A DNA stretch of 64,000 bases, taken from Haemonchus contortus (Eukaryota; Nematoda; Chromadorea; Rhabditida; Trichostrongylidae). Position 1 is the stretch's first letter; every line of letters starts with the position of its first letter. Location: positions 20,143,757 to 20,207,756 of the forward strand of contig LS997563.1 of assembly GCA_000469685.2 (NCBI GenBank). The letters are read 5' to 3'. Of the stretch, positions 36,781 to 49,205 are shown piece by piece. The position numbers were made by a program, and so were the translations under genes. Below the pieces are notes generated by a model. That model saw nothing but the letters and a program-made list of their open reading frames with translations, did not search any database and was not told the origin of the DNA.

Positions 36781-36992
36781 GACCTCCACTTAAAATCGTG
36801 GTAGCGTTTGTTTGTGTATTTCATTCATACTGGCTTGTGGTAGCCTACCGATGTTCAAGTCAGTACTTTTATCCTCCTTGACGTCTCTGGTGCCGACTCT
36901 ACAGGGATGGAGAGCCATATCGGTTCGGGCGGGTATCGAGCCGAGATGTCATCCCGGGATTTATAGTGCGCCACTTGGCACTTCACCGCTCG
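36781..36992 (-). repeat. tRNA-derived SINE, truncated at the 3' side
   Basis: On the minus strand from 36992: GCGGTGAAGTGCCAAGTGG, CGCACTATAAATCCCGGG, GGCTCGATACCCG, GAACCGATATGGCTCTCCATCC, CAAGGAGGATAAAAGTACTGACTT and GGCTACCACAAGCCAGTATGAATG-like sequence. The order matches the family. Confidence 0.65.
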
Positions 36993-37341
36993 AAAGACTT
37001 CTCGTTTATTCACTTTTCTAGGGAACAACGCTCCGGTTTGTGTTGAGGTCAACGAGAAAATGGTAAATAGTTACCCGAGATGGCATAATTAACAAAGGTT
37101 GAGGATACTTAGAAAGGTATTCGGGGAATGTACGTGGTAATAAGTTTGTCAGTGTATATTAGAGCATGAACTATGTGTTGGCAGGTCCTAGATTTGACTT
37201 TTGTTAGAGTACTCCTGTAGTAAATAGTAAGGGGAGGAGTCCTGAGGTGGGTAACAAGGGAGGAGTAGAGTGGCTGAAATTAAGCTGTTGCCCGATTGAC
37301 CAGATTCTACTTCTTTATATTAGATTTTCCACTTCGCTACC
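36993..37341. other. Unannotated stretch
   Basis: Nothing recognisable. A TATA-like CTTTATATTAG lies at about 37312-37322, some 20 bp before the ATG of the candidate frame at 37342. Confidence 0.4.
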
Positions 37342-37674
37342 ATGAATATGTCTGTTTCTCTTATTTTTCTCGTCTACACCTCATCTTTCGCCCTTGGAAT
37401 TTCCCAAGCTGCTAAATATAGACTTTACGCAAAAGTGCTCAGTGACGGTTCGTCTTTCTTTTGCTTCCATGACACATCACATGGTCCTACCTACTTTGAT
37501 GGGCCGACTCCGTTTGTCCAAGTTTATATGCCTCTCATCAGCGTCTTTTTGAAAAGTCCAACAAAGCCATATCGAAGAGGTAAAGATAATTCGCGCCGTC
37601 GTCTTTCCGCTTCTCTCACCCTTAGGACATCTGTATTAATTCACCAGTTCATTCTACCTTATCTACTTGAATAG
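37342..37674 (+). CDS. Candidate secreted protein or first exon, unknown family
   Basis: A 110-codon frame starting at a real ATG in a good context (CTACCATGA). The N-terminus MNMSVSLIFLVYTSSFALG looks like a signal peptide: short n-region, 14-residue hydrophobic core and a plausible cleavage after ALG. The following stretch KYRLYAKVLSDGSSFFCFHD is polar with two aromatics around one Cys. A donor-like GAAGAG|GTAAAGAT occurs near 37575, so this could be a first exon ending there instead of running to 37674, where the frame becomes less protein-like. No downstream exon or homologous family could be identified. A chance frame remains quite possible. Confidence 0.25.
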   Translation: MNMSVSLIFLVYTSSFALGISQAAKYRLYAKVLSDGSSFFCFHDTSHGPTYFDGPTPFVQVYMPLISVFLKSPTKPYRRGKDNSRRRLSASLTLRTSVLIHQFILPYLLE

Positions 37675-40600
37675 CTGAGCAAAGAACTTTCCGAAAAGGT
37701 CGGAAGCTTTTCTATGATACGGACGTCTCACCTGAAGCATTCTATACCAGAGATCTTGTCCAAAGATTTCCTGTAATACAACTTTGCTCCACTTAGTAAC
37801 TTACTTTTCCTTGCTCTCCGATCCATGTGGTGCTCCCAATGACTCTCTGAAAATGGTAGCTGATATTTTTGCACCTGGACTTAACATTTTTCTTTATCAA
37901 ATGTTGAATCTTTGTCTTTTTCCAATTCGTATTGCCTGGGATCACTCCAAATTTCAGAGCTGTCCCTTCCCCTTCGAAACTTTGCGGATTTCCCTGAAAG
38001 TCAAAAGAAGAGACCGTCGTCCCAAAAATTTCAGATACAGTCGAGTAGACAGGCTGAAATCATCATGAACTTGTCTCTTTTTCGTCGAAATCCTCTTTTG
38101 CTTCCTCGTACTTTGCTCCGTAACTCCTTGTCGTGGTCTTTTTATTTAGTGAACATCTCTTCTAGTTGTTTCTCCACCACCTGCATTTTGCTCTGTGTAA
38201 TTCCTTCCTTTTTTAATACATTTTTTTTTAACTTTATAATCGCCTACAGTGAATGGTTCGCTTTAGTATTTATGCATAGTTACGGCCATGGTTGTAGATG
38301 TGGGGCGAAAAGGAGAAGACTGATCCGCTCCTATTGGGAGGTTTCGGTATGGGCAATGGCCTACATCACCCTAATCATATCTACCGACAACTTCAACGAG
38401 GTGGTATCAACGGAAAATCACGACCAGTTGTTCTATGGAAAGGCGATACTGCACGAAAGAAGCGATTCGGTTGGTTTCAAGTTAGATTTTGTTGAACTAG
38501 GTTGGCAAAAAGCCTGAATCGCTGGAGTATCAGCAGAGATAAGTCGCAAAGAGGATGAGATCCATGTAGTTGATGTTTTTCAAGGTTCAGGTGAAGCAGG
38601 TAAAACACATACAAATAAGAGTAACTGGTTAGAATTGTGTTGATTTGAAGGCTGACGTCTTCCATCAACTTGGAATTCGAGTTAGAAATTTCCAGTAGTA
38701 TCTGAAACAATACTGACAGCTAGTCGTTGTGTACTGATTAGTATAGTGGTGCTTACCAAGTGTTCGAAAAGTATTCTCAAGAAATTCACAAAAGTCGAGA
38801 TACTTTTTGGAATTTCCCCGAAGTTTTATGGATATACTGATGTAAAAGAATGCTACTCATTTGTACGCGCATAGTATATTTGGGAATTTTACGATCTCGC
38901 TGAGCGAGGCTCATCTTCGGCTTTTCGTGTCCAGTTTTGAAGTATAGGAACGAAGCGTGTCCAGAGCTGCTCAAAAGAGCCGCAAGCCCGAATTCTTGCA
39001 CAAGTTTTGATGGAAAGGAGTGAGTGGATCAATTGGTTTTGATGGAAAGGAGTGAGTGGATCAATTCAAACTCGTAAATGAGCACGTGTTTAAGGGGGAG
39101 GGAGAAGAAGGGCAGTTCGGCTGTGAGTTAAATGACCGAGGAAGAAGGAGCCAGGTAGTTCACGCGCATACAAGTAAGTGGTGTACCCAATAGGGATTCA
39201 GAAAATATCCATAGAATTCTAGAAAAATATGAGCCTGGACTTCAGTCAAAACATTACTCGAATAACAAAAAAAGTCACAATGCCATTAGCCACAAAGCCA
39301 TTAAAATCACATTTGGCAAAAAATTGCAATACAAGTATGCTTATTGAGTAAAGCTTGGAATCTTCGAAAATCGGTCAATGATTTGCCAGAAAAAAAAACG
39401 AGAAGGAAAACCCGTGGAAAATCACCGAAATGAAATGAACGAGAAGATTTCATTGCAAACTATAATTGTAATATTAATAAATTGATAATAATCATGATAG
39501 TTATAATGATAACAATTTGGTTTGACTTTATGTTATTTTAAGTATTGTGATAACATCAATAAGGGTGATAATAATATTGGCGCCACTCGAGCTATCAGTG
39601 CGCATATGATATAACAGCGTCGAACAAAGCTCGTATTAGGTTGAAGGCCCTCATGAGGCATTTTTTCTCATATTTATTTTCAAATACATTTAAAATAGAA
39701 TAAAATTGACATATGTAGGAACCGCTGTCGTCGAGGACGTATCCCAGTCGTATTCGATTTAGGGGTCCACTTATGAGAGGCTTTTCACTTCCATTTTGAG
39801 ATAACCCGAGTTGTTAATCAAAATTTGACCATTCTTTCGTGTGATTCTTACGCCAGCGGAACAGATTATAGTCTGTAGGAGCCATCTTTAGAGAGTAGGC
39901 TGCATGAGGTATCAAGGTAAAATGAAGTTCCAAAATTTCTTGACTTGGGACCTTGACTTGAAGACGTCAGGCTTAACTTTGTAGTGTAGGAACACTACAT
40001 TGTGCTATTTGCCCTTGAATTTGCACACGATTGAACTATTAACACGTCATCTGGTTCCAATAAGTAATTCCTGAGATTCTCAATCTGCAAAGAGCATTAC
40101 CTCCTAAGAGTGCAATTGTGTCTTTGGTGTTGGTTTTGCTCGTTCACCTAGACCAAGCCTTTGGGCTTTCGATTATGAGTCGCGAAGATCTCCCACTTCT
40201 CGCGTGTGATGCTCAGGCTTTCCAGTCTGACAAATTTCGTTTGTAACCTAGCAAATGCTTACTTGGAGGAAGTCTAGTAGTAACGTCTAAACCGTCGAAA
40301 ACTACGTGGTTCGGGTTCGCTATTTGATGGGAATTATAACGAAACGACTTTTGGATAATCTATTGTGCCACTTGCTGCCCTATTGATAAGTCCCTAAAAA
40401 TATTCAAAAGCTTCTAAAAATCTTGAAAAATTGAAAAATGTTTCTCGAAAGTTCACAACTTAGTATATATTATTATAAAAAATAATGCTAGTGAATATTT
40501 TAAAACTCGTGATGTTATTGTGATGCATATATTAGCATATATGTAATTGAGACGAATTTTTTATACCCTGCTATACTACTATATATAATACTACAAATAA

Positions 40601-40940
40601 TGAAGCTAAAGCTTCAACATCGCTATTATCATGGGATTTTTTATAGATCTAACAATTCTCTGGGAATGATACTATCAATCTGCTTCAAGGGATTCATGAA
40701 GCTCCCAGAAGTTTAACGGTACCCATCTTTCGATCATAAGCATGGCAAGGTGCAAATGCAAACGGCTGATGAAACTTTACCCGACACTTTCCATGCCTGC
40801 TGAAGATGTGATGTTTCTTGAAGGGAAAGAGGCCGTTCCTTTTCGCATTCCTAGCACGCTTCAGAATGCAAAATTCTTGGAGAAACTGTCAAATATGTGA
40901 TGGCCATGAATGTTCCTGAAAGATGGGAAAGAAATTGCTC
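37675..40940. other. Long unannotated stretch
   Basis: Contains the 32-bp tandem duplication at 39004-39067 and very AT-rich tracts near 39460-39570 and 40440-40640. The 201-codon plus frame at 37912-38517 starts at TTG and has no domain, so it is not called. Confidence 0.45.
39004..39067. repeat. 32-bp tandem duplication
   Basis: Two adjacent copies, 39004-39035 and 39036-39067, beginning GTTTTGATGGAAAGGAGTG and differing only at the last base. The near identity indicates a recent duplication. Confidence 0.95.
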
Positions 40941-43899
40941 GCTACTTAACCCTTGCCTTCAACGTCGTTCTCTTAAAATGACAGTTCCAATGCATAAAAA
41001 GGCGTCTGGGCTTCTCGGAAATTGATAAACGAAATTCTTGTCCAGCCGTTTGTAGGGTGCAACGGTGGGGAATGAAAGACAAGTGCCGGAGACTCCAGAC
41101 CTTCCAATAGAAGTCCCTCAGTGATGATAGCATTCCTGAAAAGCTGTCCAGCAAACCAGCACCATCCAGTATAAGTTGACTGTGGAGTGACTTGAACTTT
41201 CATCCTAGCAAGTTTCCAAGTTATGGAAAGTTGAAAGAGATTCGTGCAATTTGTATGGGAGCCCACATAGGGATCGAAGGTATGGGTATATATAGAGGGA
41301 GGTTAATCGTAAGAGCGATAGTTTGGGGGGTGAAAACTTCACACTCAAGGAGCAGGTGAACTTGCAAAATCATTTTCTGAAGAGCAAACTTACTCGTACC
41401 TCTTCCATAGGCCTTTCGCATTTTGCCGTAACCCGAACATTCTGTCCCTACGAACTACGAAGCTGGAATTATGGTCGCAAGAAAAAGCTTATTGAGAAGC
41501 AAATCCAATATTAGGGCAAGGCCAATCTTTGTTTTTTTTTGGAGCTCCGTATAACTTGAGAGAAGTAACAATTACTTCCTACCAGTGAAATTCCAGTCGT
41601 ATGAGTCATTATATATATTATCGTATCAGTCCTACGATGCTCGAATCGTGGTAATTGTGTAGGAAAGGGTAACTTCCAGAAATCGAGCGATGATGAAAAT
41701 CATAAGTGACGTATATTCGAAATCTAAGTAGCAAGGAAATGGTATGAGCATTATACACACGATCCCAAACTCAAAGATGCTTTGGAAGTGAAAAATAAAT
41801 ATAAATGGCTGAATGCAACTAAAATGAAAGGCAAGCTATGTGAAATAAAATGAATAGCAGAAAAGTATCCCTTATCCATTCATGGTCTCCTAGAGTGTGC
41901 AATCAAAATAAACCTGTCCAACATAAAGTCAAGCCTCAAATTGTAGCTCATTAACTATGGGCCTGTATGGTGCTGTAAGAGATATCACAGCGGATTCTAA
42001 ATGAAATGAAATGAAAATGGCTTTTATTATTGATAATTGTAAAAATTGTCCCTATCAGAGTTTCAGGTATAGTTCAGAAAACTACATATCTCACTATCAG
42101 CAGCTTGACAGCTCAGTCAGGGAGTGTGGGGTACTTGCAGGGAGTTCTGCCTTGGAGATGACTTCATGGCAGAATGGCTGGCATGGATGAAGTGGAGAGT
42201 AGGGATGAGTAGGGATCGTTTTCTTCATTTCCTGAAACTTCGAGCATTCTTGCTCTGATGGAAGGTTAGAACAGTGTCGGTATTTAGGGGAAATAGACGT
42301 TCGCTCCAACGAGCTTCGTCAAAGTAAATCTCTTCCCAGAGAATGCGATTGTGCCATTTATGGTAGGCAACAGGAGAAGGTGCACTGTTGCCCATCAGAC
42401 GCCACATCTCATTTCTAGCCTGAGTGTCGAAGCGATCAGTTTTCGTAGGGGTGAAGCAGAAGGCCTGTAGTCTTATAGATCGCCAGTAGTTCTGACGATG
42501 ATTACTTTCCTCCAATGACGACGTCAAATACCATCAGCTATCGTATTGAGCAACTATATATCAGCAATTCCGCTCCCCTGCTGTCGGGTTTATAGTCCTG
42601 CTTTGGAGCGCCCGGCAGCAACATGCATCCACATTTTGGAGACCAAATTTTCTCAAAAGTTTTCGGACACGCTAGTAATTTTAGTAAGAGTCTTAGGTTA
42701 GAAATTTTCAAAATTCCGCAATACGAGTATGACGACATCCAACGGTTGAGAAGGATTAGTAGACGCACAGTAACACAACTACTAGAAAAGTGCAGGTCTT
42801 GAAAAAATTTCAGAAAAAAATCTGGGCCCACCGTATGTGTCAGGTATCTGTCAAAGTTGTCAAGGTTTTGGAGGTGATCCAAAGGTTTTTCCGCTGAAGG
42901 TGTTTGCAATCCCCCCAGAGATAACAGATGATTGACACATTGACAACTGATTCATAGTAGATTTATGATTTTACCCTGTCGTGTTCGGAGCCTTTCTGGG
43001 TCGCAGAAAGCAGCGTATACAATTGTGGCTGTTAGCAAAATTTTGGCGGTGAAGACCTTTTCAGCTATTCAAACAACATTCGACAAGTGGTTCGCCGGAA
43101 CTGCTTTATGGAGAACTTTTTGCACTTTTACAGCCTGTTATTACTCACAGCTGTGACTAACGTCCTCCGCCTCAGGGAACGGCCACTGCCAAATCAAATT
43201 TTAGATCAACAACATTTCAAACATTTGTTCCCACGACATCAAGTGCGGTGGTGGTACTATTTAAACTGATTGCGTTGTTGTCAAATACCCTCTTCACTCG
43301 TTCCTCGTCTTGTGCCAGTGCCCTTCTCAGGACTCTTTCTTTTGCGAAGTCCTGTCACAATGTTCACGACAAGGTGGTCTATGGCACTACGTTGCTGTAG
43401 CCAGCTCTCGAGAACTGTGCGGCTGTTTGTTGTTATACTGAGCCTAAGGCTCCAAGTTCAATGGTTCCCTCAAGGTCGCCACTGCCTAGTCATTGGGAGA
43501 TGACAGACAAAGACAATTACCAGTTATCAGCGATGATAAGCGCCCTATACCCTATCCCTGTATTGCCTGAAGGTCGCAATTCCTGGAGTGGGTAACGCAG
43601 TCACAGAAGAGCGTAGTAATGGCGCACAACCCTAGTTCAAGGCAGATGCCATGCGGTTGAAACAGGAATTTGTCAATTACTGAGTAACTTGTCGGGTCGA
43701 TATATTTTATGTCTCCCCCCCCCCCCCTCCCCTATGTAGATGTTCTAGGCTATAACAGTCGTACTTTTGGTAGAATATAGATATTAATTAACATGAAAGC
43801 AGGCTATTTTCGTGGCAAGAGCGAATTTATTGGCTAGAAAGAGCCACTTATATTACCTCTTAAATGTTTCATGTCTGAGTAACCCCTCTGCTCCACCGT
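40941..43899. other. Unannotated stretch with several minus-strand frames
   Basis: Minus-strand frames of about 60-120 codons cluster here (40973-41266, 42225-42527, 42538-42909). None has a recognisable domain, and they are not linked by clear splice sites. They may be remnants of an old repeat. A short (AAATG)n run lies near 42000-42018 and a poly-C run at 43714-43727. Confidence 0.4.
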
Positions 43900-44082
43900 T
43901 GAATTCTCCCACGACTGTATAACCAGAAGTCGTAGAGGATTTGGCTGGTAGTATCGGAGCATACCTAACCCGGATTGATGAAACGCTTAGTTAGCTCGGG
44001 GGCGCATATCGGTTCGGGATTTGAACTCGTGACCATGCGTGTGTGAGTGTGCTACTGGCCACTGTACCACCTCCTCTCCTCC
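43900..44082 (-). repeat. tRNA-derived SINE, 5' half
   Basis: On the minus strand from 44082: GGAGGTGGTACAGTGG (A-box-like), CCAGTAGCACACTC, CACGCATGGTCACG, B-box-like AGTTCAAATCCCG, ACCGATATGCGCC and GCTAACTAAGCG. Similarity fades toward 43900. Confidence 0.7.
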
Positions 44083-45310
44083 TATATATTTAGATATGTG
44101 GGAAATTAAAGGGCCAATCTCGCCTTGTCAGGCTTGCCTCTGTAATTCTGGGACGCTACCCTCATATCCGTATGACTTTTGGGCTGGTATTTTTCTAATT
44201 TTTTTTGTTTTATTTCAATCGACTATTGAGTTCTGAGGTGCCCCCCTCTTCACTGAATATTCCCAATCCTTCCCGGAGACACTTACCAAAAGACAAATCA
44301 GGTCTTCTGGTGTTACTCTTGAGAGCGAGGTAAAAGTAATAGGACCACCCGCTATCAACAAGGTATCGTATTTCTACGAGTGGTTTCCTCAAAAGATCCT
44401 AACTATACTACACATTTGTTTTTAATGAACACTTCCACAAATTATTTACTGAGAGGGTCTACATCAACTAAGTCTTGACTTCGTTCGTTCCTAACTCCAG
44501 CGTTTGGGTAAAATTGAACGTTTCTGATATTGTCCTTCTGCTTTCCTCTGTGTTTTGCCTCAGAAAGCGATGGTAGCGCTAGATCAATGACCCCATGATT
44601 ACTTTGAGAACTATGCATCTCCCCTCTCAAAGTTGTCCGTTTGTAGGAGGTCCCATCTTTCAAAGTCTACGGTAATTCTAACTGCCCGTAATTTTCCAGG
44701 CAATTTAATAATTTGCTTTAGGCTGGTTATAGGGTACTGCCATATGCGCTTCAGCAAGTTGAATTACGAAGTCAGCCACAGAGTTGTCTCCCTTTGTACC
44801 CTTTTATTTTAAACATCTACCGAATATGCCTCGATCCTCGCTGAAAATTCCTGGTGTGATTCCTCATTTGAGGTAGGTAATTCACAAGCTACATAATTCC
44901 AAGAAGTACGTGAATATTAGGGATTATCACAGCATTTTACTATACAGGGCATTAAGGTATATAGATGGCGGACCGTACTTTAACAGCCCTGTTCAAGGGC
45001 GATGAGCATGCCATACGGCCAAATTCCGTAGTAGTAGCAGTATGTACTCCCTGCTTTCATTTCCCCCACCATTGTGCCGCTCTCTTAGAGGGCAAACGTC
45101 TGTTGCCCTTTTCAATTGCTGTATTCAAAGCAGTCCCCACAAGCCTTCCCTTACTTTCTGAGTGACTCATCACCCAGCCTCGATTGTCTGTCTGTAGCTA
45201 TGGCAGCAATGACAGCAGTTCTTTCGGAGTTGTTGCATGTTCATGCATTTCCAGGCACCTTCTTGGCCGGTTTCTGAGCTATAATTCCGATCCTCATGCT
45301 CTGAGTTCAC
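44083..45310. other. Unannotated stretch
   Basis: No gene or repeat recognised. Confidence 0.5.
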
Positions 45311-45970
45311 TCAGGTTGGGGAAGCGATCGATCTAATCAAGCTATGAAAACTTATTCGTCTTACAATCAACTCTTTCGATTCCAAAGTTGTCTCATCACC
45401 TCTGGATTTATTAGTTATCTCAATGTAGCCTTTACCATCAGGACAGTCATTTTGACGTCGGATTACGCCTTTTTGACATCGAAACTGAGACCTAGTTGCT
45501 AAGGTACAGTCATTTAACCGGAACAACGTTCGTGTAGCGCCATTACCAGTTTCCCGAATGAATTCATTTTTAATTGGGTGATCCACCGTTTTGCACTCTT
45601 CGCTTCGTTCTTTGGGCCCTTTCAATATTTCGCTGTGGTATTTCCCATTATAGTAGTTATCTATTATAAAGGTGAGAGATTAAAGAAATTGGGCTGAGTG
45701 ATTTGTTCCAGTTGGGAAGCTGTTTTGATGGCTGATATCTAAAATATATCCAGTATGGAATATCAATAAATTGTCAGAAAATGGGGTCCTGGAAGCTCTT
45801 TCGTCGGCTACATAAAATCTCTGAAGGAAATGCTCATTCAACCGAGACAACGTTCAAAGAGCGCCCTTACCAATTTCCCAAATGCGCCCATTTTTCAATC
45901 GGGTGTTCCACCGTTTTGTCCTGCTCGCTTCATTGGACTCTGAGATTTCGCAGTGGTCTTTCTTTACCAT
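45311..45970 (-). pseudogene. Duplicated coding fossil, minus strand, family unknown
   Basis: Two stretches, 45507-45648 and 45831-45970, are homologous over about 140 bp, and their minus-strand translations align in one frame. The first reads HPIKNEFIRETGNGATRTL, then FRLND. The second reads NTRLKNGRIWEIGKGAL, then a stop, TLSRLNE. The stop (TGA) stands opposite a CGA Arg codon, a typical CpG decay change. The first copy continues with a Cys-containing segment (SQFRCQKGVIRRQNDCPDG) to 45311. This is what a tandemly duplicated, now broken coding exon or transposon domain would look like. The family is not recognised. Confidence 0.45.
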
Positions 45971-47793
45971 TTACTTAATGGCTCAGAGCCGGCAGGAGTG
46001 CTTGACATTTCGCCCTTTCCAAATCCTCTTCCATTCGTCTATAACTCATAAAATGCCTTCGGGCAAAGGTTACAGTGATTAACTTGATTTGTTTTATCCA
46101 TTCCACTAGCCCTCTAACCCTTCTACGGTAGTCTAGTGTTTGGCGCCTTCCGAAAAAATGTACAAGTACCGTATACTCTGTAATCTAATTTCTTTCACGA
46201 AACAAGTCCATCGTATCGCTTTTTTGCAATCCATCAGGCCAAATATGTATAACTTCATCAGCTATATATGCTATTCGTGTTAGAACTGCATCTGTTCGCG
46301 ATAAAAAGCTCTCGCACTTGCTTTTTCCAGCAATAATTTTGTTACTTCATTTTGAATGTTTCCGGATTTTCCGAAAGAAGTCAATTGCGGTGCGCAACCT
46401 GGCAATTTCCTCGAAGTTAACCGCTTTATTCTGCCGCGCCGCTGGTCGAAATGCTTTCTCTCAAGCTCACAAAATTACACATTACGGTGTTTTTAAGTGC
46501 CCAAAGCTCCTTTTTAGCTTCTGTATGCGACAAGCTGCCTCGTTTAAGTGCTAACTGATATAAGGAACAAGAGCGAAACAATGATGGAACTGTTAACAAC
46601 GACAGTTTTGTTTAGTTTTTAAACCGCTTCGTGAGGGCCTCTAACGTTTTCTATACGCGCCTTCTATGATCAGTTAGCAACCCTGACTCCGACCCATAGA
46701 ATAGGTTAGGAGGAACTGCATATATAAGGGGCAGAACTCATTCTGTGGCACAAAGCTTGACACTGGACGATAGAGTTCTGAATTGTGCTTCGAACTTATA
46801 GTCATGATGATGATGATGATAGTCCTGAATATGGCGCATGGGGTAGTCATTACGATACCACGTTGTGGAATCAAAACGTGAAAAGTTTTTGGGATTTTCT
46901 AGAAATGGAAAGCGGGAGAATCATTACCAATGTGGAAAACTGCAGTTCAGTCACAACCCATCGTTCGGGAGTAATCTTGAGAGCGGGTAGGCTGTTTCGT
47001 CTTCAGTCTTTCTCAGCCGGAATCGGGAAGCCCTTCAAGCGTTGCGCAGTGTAATAATAGGTCATTATCACTAGCGGGGACGTATCACTACTGCGGATAA
47101 TCTTCAAAATAATGACCGAGTTGCCTCCTACATTTAGTATCAATCTCAGGCAGCTGTCACCACACAAACTGGATACTAACGGTCTTACAGGTATTAAGCA
47201 CAGTCAGGGAGTCACCCCTGGAACTTACTGCCTTCTATCCAGTTCCTTCTGTTTTTTTTCAGAGTTTGTACCCTTTAGTTAATCGAAGCAAATTTTCAGC
47301 GCCTTGAAGTGTCGGTTAGTTGTTCATGTATACTAGGAATTGTCAGTCAGGATGATGTCAGTATGTCCGACTGAATCCTCTCCTCTATCTCTGGACAGGA
47401 AGCGAAGGGGTTTGCATCACTTCCGTAGGAGTGATGTGGCAGATATATATTTTTTGTGGTGATTCACTGCCTCTCCGGTAATGTCCAGAACTATGCCCTG
47501 CACTGGCCAGCAGAAGCCCTTTGATGCACTTCGATGTTAGCCTACTAAGCTCACCGCTAATGGCTTACGATAGCGGATAAGCGTCATTATGTCCCCAGAA
47601 AGAACGGCGTATTTGAAAGAACAATTGAATTGGGAACAATGGACGGCATGAAAGAAGAGCTTTTTTTCCCAATCAGTTGTACAGCCGTTCCCCTCAGCCC
47701 TACAGAGCATTCGACATGGCTCTGTTTTCTGTGAAATATTCCCAGCGATTTTCACCCCCCAGAAATTCCTTCACGGAATCCTTCTCTACAATC
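45971..47793. other. Unannotated stretch
   Basis: A (GAT)n run lies at 46803-46820. A plus-strand frame (46785-47054) starts with GTG and encodes a DDDDD stretch from that run, so it is not called. Nothing else recognised. Confidence 0.5.
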
Positions 47794-47825
47794 TATTAGG
47801 TTGGCAAATAAGTCCTGCGACAAAA
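47794..47825 (+). repeat. mariner terminal inverted repeat, left
   Basis: TA target duplication followed by TTAGGTTGGCAAATAAGT and CCTGCGACAAAA. Matches the reverse complement of 48647-48678 except for one base (C/T). Confidence 0.93.
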
Positions 47826-48676
47826 TAGAGACCTTTCTTAAATCATTTCTGAATTTTTTCATATAAATCAATTTTCGGAAAAATATTTACCGAAGAAGTC
47901 AGCATACTTCTTTCATCCTTTGAGCCAATCACTGATGCCATCTCTTCAGGAGTGAGGGAGCTGTGATCCAAAGAAGTAATTTACTGCCGCTTTTGGATCA
48001 CATTAAGTTACGCATTTCTTCTCCACAACGGGTTGCTCAAAAAGGCGGAGCACATGGTGAGTAAAAGGGGGAACACTCCGGGAGTACGACTGATGAGTAA
48101 CCTGGAACTAAGCGGTATCGGTGAACTTTTGACGTGAGTCTAAAGCGAATTTTCGACATGCATTCTCCCTCTGTAGGAGCCTGATTTACGGCTTGATCGC
48201 CCTTCTCTATCCCCGTTGGCCGAATAAAGGCGATCGTCGGGGCAAGCGATAGCTGTGTCCATCTAGTCTGCGTTTAGCGACTCATAGTGGATGATTTCCT
48301 TCAACATCCATTAAATTAAGGAACGATGCTTGCGTTACTCCGAAGACTAGTATCTCCTGCAGTGAAGCGATCCAACCGATTGTTGACCGTTGATCGGTGA
48401 GCAGTGCTAGCATCGAATAGATTGCTGATATTTCGAGCCGCTACATCCGCGTTTTTTCCTTGATATGCTTGGTAGAAGGCGATGATACGAATTGAGTGTT
48501 GTCCATTCATTGACCGTAAAGCTGTGAAAGCCCACATGCGGGCCCTTATTCACTCATGTGTTGATTGCTCGGGGAATGCCCTACAAGTTTATCACCCTTG
48601 TTACCGTGTTTACACTAATGATACAAATTTTCAACGCTTCAATTTTTTTTGTCGCAGGATTTATTTGCCAACCTAA
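47796..48676 (-). mobile_element. mariner-family DNA transposon, decayed (881 bp)
   Basis: The ends are inverted repeats. The left end TTAGGTTGGCAAATAAGTCC and following CTGCGACAAAA pair with the right end TTTTGTCGCAGGATTTATTT and GCCAACCTAA, with one mismatch in about 30 bp. TA dinucleotides flank both ends (47794-47795, 48677-48678), the standard mariner target duplication. The length is below the usual 1.2-1.3 kb, so the interior has lost several hundred bases. The transposase remnant is on the minus strand. Confidence 0.93.
47868..48537 (-). pseudogene. mariner transposase, broken
   Basis: The longest intact part (48316-48537, 73 codons) matches the N-terminal helix-turn-helix region of mariner transposases: HSIRIIAFYQAYQGKNADVA, then ARN, a second helix ending NRLDRFTAGDTSLRS. 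Its start lies about 140 bp inside the right repeat, as expected. The frame is then lost. Near the left end, around 47871-47912, a C-terminal-like KKYADFFGKYF segment can be read with stop codons on both sides. The catalytic DD(34)D region could not be found intact. The protein cannot be functional. Confidence 0.85.
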
Positions 48677-48678
48677 TA
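48647..48678 (-). repeat. mariner terminal inverted repeat, right
   Basis: Partner of 47794-47825, ending GCCAACCTAA plus TA. Confidence 0.93.
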
Positions 48679-49205
48679 TTTCTCCTATAGAATCGAGCCC
48701 ATTAAAAGCCACCCATGATCATATGTATTACCCCCGTAAACAGGGCACAAAGCGATAGCGTATCCCATTATCGGTCGTTCAAGCGGAAACTGGCTCGAGG
48801 CTGATTAATAGAATGCTTACAGCTAAGACTGCCTTTGACTTCGGCACATACCGTATGACACTCATACGTCGCTACGAGTTTTTCGAATAATTAATGTTAA
48901 TAATCTATTTTCCACATATATCTCCCTAATGATATTCATTATCACTCAATCGAATCTCTTCTTCCTTATTCACTCTCCTTCAGTTCTTCTCGAAGTCCCT
49001 AGGAGTAGTAAGGTCGGGTAGCCGTTCTACGGAAGCGCTTTTTGGTCCTCACAGCGTAGCGATGATACGGTTTGATAATTTTGGGTGAAGCTTTTCATTT
49101 TATGTCATTCCTATTTGAGAGATGATGTGATCCCGAATGAGTCCGGTTCATTCTTCTCTAGCTGACGGATTTCTCATTCTTTCATGTGGTATACTGAAGC
49201 AACAA
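48679..49205. other. Unannotated stretch
   Basis: AT-rich flank of the mariner element; nothing recognised. Confidence 0.5.

Noticed and set aside
37912..38517. 201-codon plus-strand frame
   Set aside because: Starts at TTG, has no recognisable domain, and its composition is that of random AT-rich DNA.
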